From positions 186,001-250,000 of the forward strand of contig JAYWVB010000001.1 of the NCBI GenBank assembly GCA_039881045.1: a DNA stretch of 64,000 nucleotides. The letters are read 5' to 3'. Below are positions 56,736 through 64,000 of this stretch, in pieces. The notes under the pieces are model-generated. The model was not told the DNA's origin. It saw only the letters and a list, made by a program, of their open reading frames with translations, and did no database searches. The position numbers and the translations under genes were made by a program. The stretch comes from Chaetomium olivaceum. Lineage: Eukaryota; Ascomycota; Sordariomycetes; Sordariales; Chaetomiaceae. The first letter of the stretch is position 1. Each line of letters opens with the position of its first letter.

Positions 56736-57737
56736 TAGGAATCTAGTGACAGAACTTTGGTAGAAACCAATAATCGGATAAAATGATGTGACTGTGCCAG
56801 CACAATCTGAAGCGGGTGGGATGTTGAAGAGTGCCTGAGAGTTGTAGCGTCTCTGTTGTTGTCGAACAAGATCTATATAAAAAAGAAACAAGAGTTGCCA
56901 ACGTCTGACATCTTATACCGGTCTATAACCTGCCGTCCCCCTAGTTAGTGTGTTCATTGAGCAGCCCATCTTCCAACTCATCATCCCCCAACTAGGCCGA
57001 GATGGCAGGCGGGCACCGGTTCAGGCCACGTTTCACACCAGATGGTTGAGACTTCAGATAAAGGAAATGCGGTCTATAAAAGAGGCGACCCGACCGTCGG
57101 GTGCTGTGTGGCAGCGGGCGTGCAGTATCATGATTTTCTCGTAGCAGTTGGCCAGTTGATAGTTGGCAATGGGCAGGCATGTGGCGGGCTCACCCACACT
57201 TGCGGCCCATGGGTGTGAAACTGAGCTAACCAGCCCCGGGCCCAGTCTCCCTCAGCCGGGGGTTTGGTTTCTTATGGAGTTGGCCTTGCTTGTCGACAAC
57301 TCGGAGTTGTTGCCACTGTGTTGGTTGGTTTCACTTTCAGCACCGGTCGACTCTGCCGCACGCCGACATTCGCCAGACTGTTTACTGGATCATAAACACA
57401 CTGTGTTAGTGACCTCCGTGAGTGAACTACATTCAAATGTGATACCAGATCGACACGCGAGTTGGAAATCTCCGGCCCGACCCTCGTGGTAAACAACCGC
57501 AGGTGTGGTTCAAGTTCCGTCTGATGTTGTTCCATCTGCAGACTGCAGTTGCGGCCCTGGCCAAGCCTTTTATCGTGACAATGATTACGTAGATTATCGT
57601 ATTACATTACAATACTTACACCCAATGTGAAAGGGTTAGGGCTGTTGAGCTCGATTCGCGATCACTCAACGCTCATGCCGCATTCCAACTCCCATCTCAC
57701 ATTCGGATCGTCATCGTCATCATATCCACCAGTCATC
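56734..57737. other. 1-kb intergenic region between gene B and the DUF202 gene
   Basis: Divergent promoters of gene B (left) and the DUF202 gene (right). A stretch with TATAAA-like and TTACGTAGATTATCGTATTA sequence lies at about 57583-57603. No gene supported. Confidence 0.5.
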
Positions 57738-58752
57738 ATGGCGTCGATGCTCGAGGTATGCACTCTTTTAACCAACACTAAATTCAATCAGACCACCACT
57801 AACGCGTGCTTTACTGTCATTAGGCTCTCCAGCCGCATCCAGAAGATCACCTTCACCTGCGCCTGCATCGTGCGAGGTCCGTTGTATTAACAAGCCAGGA
57901 GTGAGTAGTCTCGATACCTTTTTGTGTACACTATACACATCGTGCTAGGCCATGGCATCAAAGACGACCCACGGGTCCGGAAGCCGGCCAGCTCTTACCA
58001 TCTCGCTGTTACACACACCCGTCCCATCTCATCCCATCTCATCACTTACAGTCATGATCCGATCTTGTCATCTTATTTCTGCTACACCCAACTCTCACAT
58101 CCTCTTCACCCCATCCTATCTCTTCACTCACTTTCAACTTGTCTACTATCTACTACCACACTCCACCACATAAACCACACCAGATAAAAACAACCCCAGA
58201 AAGTAACCCTCCAAAATTCTCACCACCTCCACCTCGAATAGACTCGTCGAAATCCGCGCCGCGCAACGCACCTTCGAGGGCGCGTACATGCGCACGGCGC
58301 TCTCGCAGTTCTCCTTCGCGCTGGTGGTGCTCAAGATCTTCACGTCCGACTTCTACCCGATCGGCGCCCTGCTGGCCTGCTACGGCGCCGCCGTGCTGCT
58401 GGTCGCCGTCTACCGCCGCTACGAGGGCAACCGCCAGTTCTTTGACCGCGAGGAGTCCGAGTCGGACGCTTCCTCGTCCTCGGTGGAGGAATCTGGGGTG
58501 GAGGAGGATGGGGATGGGGATGGGGAGGGGAATGACGGGGGTGATGGTGCTGGTACTGGTACTGGTACTGGTACTGGTACTGGTGTTGGTGGGAGGGGGA
58601 GGGCTAGGGCGAGGGGACGCCGGGAGAGGGTCAGGCAGGTGGTGGTGAGGAAGAAGTTTAGGACGAGCGGTAATAGTGTGGGGTTGTTGGTCGTGTTGAG
58701 CTTGGTGAGCTATGTTGCGTTGGTGGTATTATTGTGGGAGTTGGTCGAGTGA
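57738..58752 (+). CDS. DUF202 membrane protein, 201 aa
   Basis: Exons are 57738-57755, 57824-57900 and 58242-58752. The first encodes only MASMLE; the third begins inside ELVEIRAAQRTFEGAYMRTA. The junction at 57900 uses a strong GTGAGT donor and yields QELVEIRAAQRTFEGAYMRT, the start of the DUF202 domain. Two membrane segments follow (LSQFSFALVVLKIFTSDFYP; IGALLACYGAAVLLVAVYRR), then an acidic Ser/Glu/Asp loop with a Gly-Thr dipeptide repeat (from a GGTACT microsatellite at 58547-58590), an Arg-rich patch, and a third helix (SVGLLVVLSLVSYVALVVLL). DUF202 is also the membrane part of polyphosphate-polymerase subunits such as Vtc1, but the length and third helix argue against Vtc1 itself. Function unknown. 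The 341-nt intron is longer than average. Confidence 0.82.
58547..58590 (+). repeat. (GGTACT)n coding microsatellite
   Basis: Six to seven GGTACT units encoding Gly-Thr repeats in the loop of the DUF202 protein. The unit is a multiple of three, so length changes keep the frame. Confidence 0.85.
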
Positions 58753-61680
58753 ATTGAGTCCCTTCATTACCTCCCTCCCCTGGGCGACATGAATCCAAGC
58801 TATTCTTGTCCCTCCCTTCTTGGAATCTATTTTGATGAGGAGACGTCCAAAGGCGCCTATATATTCCAAAAGTAAATTGCCGGCCGTCAACCTCAAAATA
58901 ACTCCCAACACCCAACCACACCCCTGACCCCCGTCCTCCCCCCGCATCCCACCCAACGGGGGACATGTCGCGCGCCGACGTCGTATTTCTACAAGCGCCA
59001 CGAACCCCAAACGCTCTGCCCAGCCGCCCTACCGCCGGGAACGTTCCTACCCGGCCCAGAACCAAACAACCATTCATCAAAAGCAAGCCACCATCCCGAT
59101 ATATGTACATAAATACATACATACACACATACACTGCACGGCGCGCGCACGCTCCCCCTTTTCCTCCCCTGCCTGCCCCGTCCATCCATCCACTCGCCCA
59201 GGTCGGTCCCGAGCACGGGTAAACTCAGAGCTCGTTTCACCCAACCCAGCCCAAGCCAGAGGTCGGATCGGACATCCCCATCCCCAAGCCATGCACCTAC
59301 CATGGGGGGTGATGCTGCACGCCCGTGGCTTTTGTAGTCAGGGTAAGGTTAGCAAGGCTCTTCCCGTCCGTCTGGTTTGTCCGGGCTGTCTGTCTGGCCG
59401 GCTGGCTGGCTGCTGTAGTTGGTTGGCTGGCTGGCTGGGCCGGGCTTCCCCGTACGGATGCCACGCGGCACAGCCTCCCTTACACTACAATACACGGGAG
59501 TGTAGCATGCAGGGGGTGGCCAGCCGCCAGCCGTGTCCATGGGACACGACAACACAAGACACGACACGACACGACACGTACATACATGCACAACCCCCCC
59601 CCTCTCGTGCAAAGTACGAAGGAGTCCGAAGCCTTGGTTCGACGCCGCCACCCCTCCGCTGCCGTGGGCACGGATGCCTATTGTGCATACACAGGAGGCG
59701 GCGACGGCGCATGCAATGGTTAGTCAGTCAGTCACTTATGTACCTATCAAGCAGTCACTCAATCGCACAGGGCCCGTGGCGCCTACCGTAAATACATACA
59801 TACATACACACAATGTAAAGACACGGCATGGACGGGATGATTTTGCGGGGGGGTGCGGGGTCCGTCCCGTCTCGTAAGCCTGACTTACATACGCACGGGT
59901 GGCATGTTGCACCTTCGGGGGAGGCAGAGACGGGATGGGATGTCCAGTTAGTCCGGGGTGCAGCGACGGGCGGGCCACGCCCTGTCTGCGAAAAAATCAT
60001 AACATTCAGATGGTCTGGCCTCCTTGGCGGCGAGGCTCTGGTCCAGAAATAACATTGAATGGTCCGTTGTCGGGTCCGACACGGATCTCCGGCCCGGAGC
60101 CACCGACCCCGTCAACGAGTTTCATATCGGGCTGAGTCTGATATGACGGCGCCGCTAACCGGAGCCGTTGTGACCAGAGCATAGTGCAGTGACGGAGATT
60201 GCGGAATGGGGAACCCCAAATACAAGCTAGCAAACACCACTACCCAGAGCTCGGAATGAACTGGCAAATAAGCTTAGACACAATACATTGTTGTGGTGTA
60301 TACGCAATATATGCCACACCCTTCTGCGCGCTGTCTATGCCGTCGCATGTCGTCCTCACCGAGATCATGGTCCTCGATCCAATACCACCACCCCTAATGT
60401 TTGAGCCCGGTTCGAATCCAAATACAAATAAAATACAGAAGAATACAAACACGCAAAGCATGATCGAAGGCCAAGAAGCAGTAAAGAAACGATCGCAAAC
60501 CGCCAACCGAAAGAGTCAACTCTTCCACCGCCATCATGAACCACCTCAAGAGGGTCCAACCTCTCAATGAATGATACAAGTCAGACAGATGGAATAAACA
60601 AGAAAGAAAAACCCAGATAAGAAACCAAAGAAGTGAAACTGAAATGCCGCCCATCCGTTTTACCTTCCCCCATAGCCGCAAAATGACCACCCATTTCTCA
60701 ATCTATCCCGCACAACCCGTTCATCATATATGTCGTAAATATATTTCGTCGGCCGGACCCACCCACCCGGTTCAGTGACACACCGGCCACCACCTCCACT
60801 CGGTGTGTCATGCCGATGTGGATTTGCCGCCGTCCCGGGGCTAGGCTCCACAAACCCGGATGAATGCCGGTCTCCACCCGTTCGCCGAGCCGAAAAGGTG
60901 GATACTCCCGTCCCTCTCCCGTGCCGTGCCGTGCCGTCCATCCCGCCCGTCTAGTTTCGTGAAAGCCTCATTGAGCCGCCCATATGTAACCGGGATAGCA
61001 GTTTTGAATTCCGCTCGTGTCGAGCCGTAATTTCTGCGGGAAGCAGCAAGAGGACAGGGAAAAAAGATGATGGGGAACGGAGCGGAAATCGACGGTTGAA
61101 AGGATCCGTGTCTCTCCGGGGCTTCGGTCTTGGCCTTAGATTTTGGAGGATTGAAACACTGACAGTTTTCGACTGGCCAAGAAGTATGAGGCCACTAAGA
61201 ATCCCGACGTCGCGTTAACGAATAGGCTTCCTACGTTCCAGCGATAGCTCCCGAAAAGCGCCAGACGCCTTCCGAGTCCCAACTGGAGATACCGACCAAG
61301 TGGGAAGAAAGCATGTTCGTTTTGGGCGGCGTGCAGCCCAGGACCGAACTTGACCGTAACCGAAGTCTCGAGTTGCCGCGCCATGTGTCGCAAATCCCCC
61401 AATCTGGCCATTAGGAAACATTGCGCTCAGGCTCACCTCCCAAATTGGCAAGCCTGCGTCGTGCATGTCTTGACGGATTAGGAAGCCCCATGGGCGCATC
61501 GACAAGTTAAACCCCCAATATGTTGCAAGGGGGCAGTCAAGACTCCCGCATCGACGCCACTGCATCAAAGAAGCGATTGTAGCACCACGTCACTGCACCA
61601 GTGCGCTACCGTGTAAAAGGCCGCGCGCGCCCGTTGACCACAGATGCATCCTGCGGGCACCGGGACTCAATCACGCTCGT
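58753..61680. other. 2.9-kb gene-free region between convergent genes
   Basis: Between the 3' ends of the DUF202 gene and the Zn2Cys6 gene. Several microsatellites are present: (ATAC)n at about 59110-59140 and 59793-59815, (GGCT)n at about 59398-59435, (ACACG)n at about 59555-59580. A B-box-like GGTTCGAATCC lies at 60409-60419 but without an A box. Open frames are short and lack coding character. No gene or complete transposon was identified. Confidence 0.5.
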
Positions 61681-63152
61681 CTACCGCCCATAATAAACGT
61701 TCGAGGAGTGGTGCTGTCCTGACGAATGCTGGTCTCCTGCTTCCCCATACCATCCGCCATAGCCTTCGCCGGGCTTCGAGTACGAGTACGACTGTTGCCA
61801 CGAAGAGTAGCTCGATGGGGGTACGGCTCCCGCTGACAGCGAAGCATTTGGGTCTAGCGTGGTACCCGGCACCGTCTCGATTCCAGGAATAGTGGTTGCG
61901 ATAGGCGGCGGGTACATATCGGCTGACACGGAGCTCGACTTGCGATCGTACCCGCGAGTTGAATGACTGCTGGATTGCGACATTGACGGGTAGTGAGGGT
62001 GGCCGCTCATGCTCTCGCCACCGAAGGACATGGACCGGGGAGGCGGTGCTGGATACGACGACCAAGCAATATCATCCCTAGCAGATGAGTCGGAGCCTAC
62101 CGAGGCCGACCATGCCACTGACGACGGCGCATGCGGTGTGTAAGGAGAAAACGCCGGGGTAACGGGGGAGTCGCCCGGATACGATCTCCATGTCGCATTC
62201 ATGTCGCTCGGCTTGGAGGAGTTGGGACTCGCGTCCGCCGACATCCAATTGGTCATCCCATGCTGCCCGTACTCATACGAACGGGTACTTGAAGCTACAG
62301 ATTGTTAGCAACCCGGACACCGCCGCGCAGGACTACTCGGTGACCAAGATTGGCACTTACATTTGGAATCAGAGGGATGGCTGTCGCTTCCGGAGGGCTT
62401 CATAGGCGGGGCCATGTTCTGAATGGGCGGCATTGCCAGCTGAGGATAGGGTTGCTGCCCATGAATTTCGGATGGGATCCCGGGTTGCATTGCCGGCGAG
62501 GAAGAGGCCGAGGTGACCTTGGGGCCAACCGAAGATCGCGATCCAGACCCCGACTTCTGCCTCGTGTCCACGACCGGTTGCTGGTCAACGGGATAGAAGC
62601 TGCATTCCTTCTTCAGACGTATACAGTTTATGCAGCGCCCCTGGACGTCGTTTTGTGACGGGACACATCTGATCTTCCGTCGACGGCAATGGCCTACGCT
62701 GTGTGTCAGCTTTGAGACCTGGGGGGTGGGGCATTCCATGGGGGGTAGGTATTACCGCATGCAACAGACGTCCGATGGTATCCCAGCTTATTTCTCCTTC
62801 TCTCGGCGGCAGCATCCTGTGCCGAAGCACCTGCTTGCTGAGGGGACTGCTGCGGGTGTCCTTGCGGCGGCCCGACGACCGGCGTCGATATTGACCGTCT
62901 CAACTCGGAACGCTCCCTCGGAATGCTCGAATCGTCCATTCCCGACGATGCATGGGATGCCACGGAATAGCTGGGCAAGTAACCCGATGGTGCCATGTCC
63001 ATGTCGGTGCCGTTCGGAGGCGGCGGGGGGTATTGGTATGCCATAATGTCTGTCATGGGCTCCCTTCGTGGCACGGCAGGAGATATGGCAGAGCTCTTTG
63101 ACGCCCAGGGTTCCAAAGTGGGTTTCGAAGGCGGCTGGGCAACAGCTGCCAT
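61681..63152 (-). CDS. Zn2Cys6 (fungal-type) transcription factor, 447 aa
   Basis: Exons are 63152-62756, 62693-62361 and 62294-61681, with GTAATA/GTAAGT donors, CTGAC and GCTAAC branch sites and exact phases. The first junction lies inside the zinc cluster and rebuilds it: RTSVACGHCRRRKIRCVPSQ, then NDVQGRCINCIRLKKECSFY, with spacing CX2CX6CX9CX2CX6C, the binuclear cluster that binds CGG-type half sites. Upstream residues (1-130) are Pro/Ser/Gln-rich. The C-terminal part is Ser/Pro/Tyr-rich without the usual fungal_trans middle-homology domain, so this is a short member. The final residues end with SSNVYYGR. It acts in the nucleus; its target genes cannot be told from this window. No frame break. 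Confidence 0.9.
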
Positions 63153-64000
63153 GTAAGAATATCGTTATAGTACGGTACGTCAACGCCCCGATGAGGAGCA
63201 GGCAGGGCAGAGACGAACGGACTAGGGTATGGTGACCGAAGGTCGGAACGAAGGTCGAACCGTGGTGAAGTAGGTGAGCTGCTCTTGCGATGAGTGATGC
63301 TTTTTTACTAATCACAGAACTCCCTACGGCAGATCCAAATGACAAAGGTCAGGGGCCGAAATGTGGATGCGGCCGTGGCCCAGATATGACGCCAACGGAC
63401 CGGACGACGGCAAAGATAGACGCACCCGGAGGCAGGGAGCGAGGGCGGCTGGCCAATCGAGACGGTGGTCTTGCGGTTCGCGGCAACTGGGGCAAGCAAG
63501 ATCCAAGGAATATGACTGGCGACTCAATTCACCCTTTTCGGTTCAGGCTGGCCCGGTCCGAGCTGACAGGCAACCGCGACGACAGGAGCGGCGTTCTGCA
63601 AGGGGCCGCACGGCAGCAGGAGCTCGGGCTATATGTGACGCCGAGTAATGCCCCCTTCGTGCGCTGCGAAGCAGGCGCCAAATGAGCGATAGTTTTGCGT
63701 GTGGGTTATTTAGGTGCGCGCCTAAAGTTCGAGAAGATATGAGCAGGTGCTCAACAGCTGGATGGATCCGGGAGCGCAAGAGGGGTGTTGTGTCAAGAGC
63801 TTCCTGCAGCGCACGACCGGTTGAACCGAGTGGTGACTGCAATGGAACAGGAGGGCGAAAGCGAGTCCAGTAGCCGCGTTGAAGGCTCGGCTCACACGCC
63901 GAATTTTTGGAACCGATCGAGGTGGTCGTGGGTGGGTAGAACAGGGGGATCCCGCAGGTACTGTTTTTGGAAGTTCCTGTGCAACCTTCCGGGTGATTTG
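63153..64000. promoter_or_regulatory. Upstream region of the Zn2Cys6 gene
   Basis: About 850 bases to the window end. It holds the promoter and leader of the transcription-factor gene. A plus-strand frame at 63290-63685 (131 codons, ATG-led) has no recognisable motif and probably is not a gene. Confidence 0.45.

Noticed and set aside
59100..59820. Clusters of short tandem repeats taken as CRISPR-like or satellite arrays
   Set aside because: They are simple microsatellites without regular spacers or a repeated unit longer than a few bases.
60403..60425. Possible tRNA or SINE B box, CCCGGTTCGAATCC
   Set aside because: No A box within a suitable distance and no cloverleaf or element tail could be drawn.
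63290..63685. A 131-codon ATG-led plus-strand frame
   Set aside because: Composition resembles random GC-rich DNA and it lies in the promoter of the Zn2Cys6 gene.

Overview
The window is nuclear DNA of a filamentous ascomycete, most likely a Sordariomycete (Sordariales-like). The evidence is GC-rich coding sequence, many short introns (about 46-100 nt) with GTRNGY donors and CTAAC/CTGAC branch sites, CT/AC-rich leaders, and a housekeeping gene set of clear Pezizomycotina type. No rRNA, CRISPR array, organellar or bacterial sequence was seen.

Layout. 1-4.3 kb: a tRNA-derived SINE copy, a conserved protein of unknown function (-), a small low-complexity protein (+) and one copy of a second dispersed repeat. 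4.3-8.4 kb: a long F-box/WD-like protein ending in a CaaX box (-). 10.5-16.1 kb: AP endonuclease Apn1 (+) and the spindle-checkpoint kinase Bub1/MadBub (-). 16.8-23.4 kb: enolase (-) and an M1 aminopeptidase (+), divergent. 23.8-28.4 kb: a kelch protein with a DUF4110-type tail (+), a second SINE copy, and a Wss1-type DNA-protein-crosslink protease (+). 29.6-35.6 kb: a secreted Cys-rich protein (+), the SWR1-complex HIT-finger protein Vps71/Swc6 (-), a small mitochondrial membrane protein (-) and an HDEL-tailed protein disulfide isomerase (-). 37.4-47.8 kb: an unknown protein interrupted by one in-frame stop (+), then Mon1 (-) and Dop1 (+) back to back. 47.9-51.4 kb: trimethylguanosine synthase Tgs1 (-), the Golgi stacking protein GRASP/Grh1 (+) and the OST subunit Ost2/DAD1 (-). 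52-56.7 kb: two divergent tandem paralogues of an unrecognised family (-), next to the second copy of the dispersed repeat. 57.7-64 kb: a DUF202 membrane protein (+), about 2.9 kb without a gene, and a Zn2Cys6 transcription factor (-).

Much of the window serves the secretory and endomembrane system: Ost2 and PDI in the ER, GRASP and Dop1 at the Golgi, Mon1 in vacuolar fusion. Another group serves genome maintenance and chromatin: Apn1, Wss1, Bub1, Vps71. These are constitutive genes interleaved with others, not one operon-like cluster.

One caution matters for every gene model. Fourteen one-base reading-frame breaks occur inside otherwise intact genes, including genes expected to be essential (PDI, Bub1, Dop1). 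Many lie in or next to short homopolymers, and correcting them restores exact codon counts. I read them as mainly sequence/assembly indels, not pseudogenes. Least understood are the tandem paralogue pair near 52-57 kb, the CaaX-tailed F-box protein and the SINE family with covarying tail hairpins.
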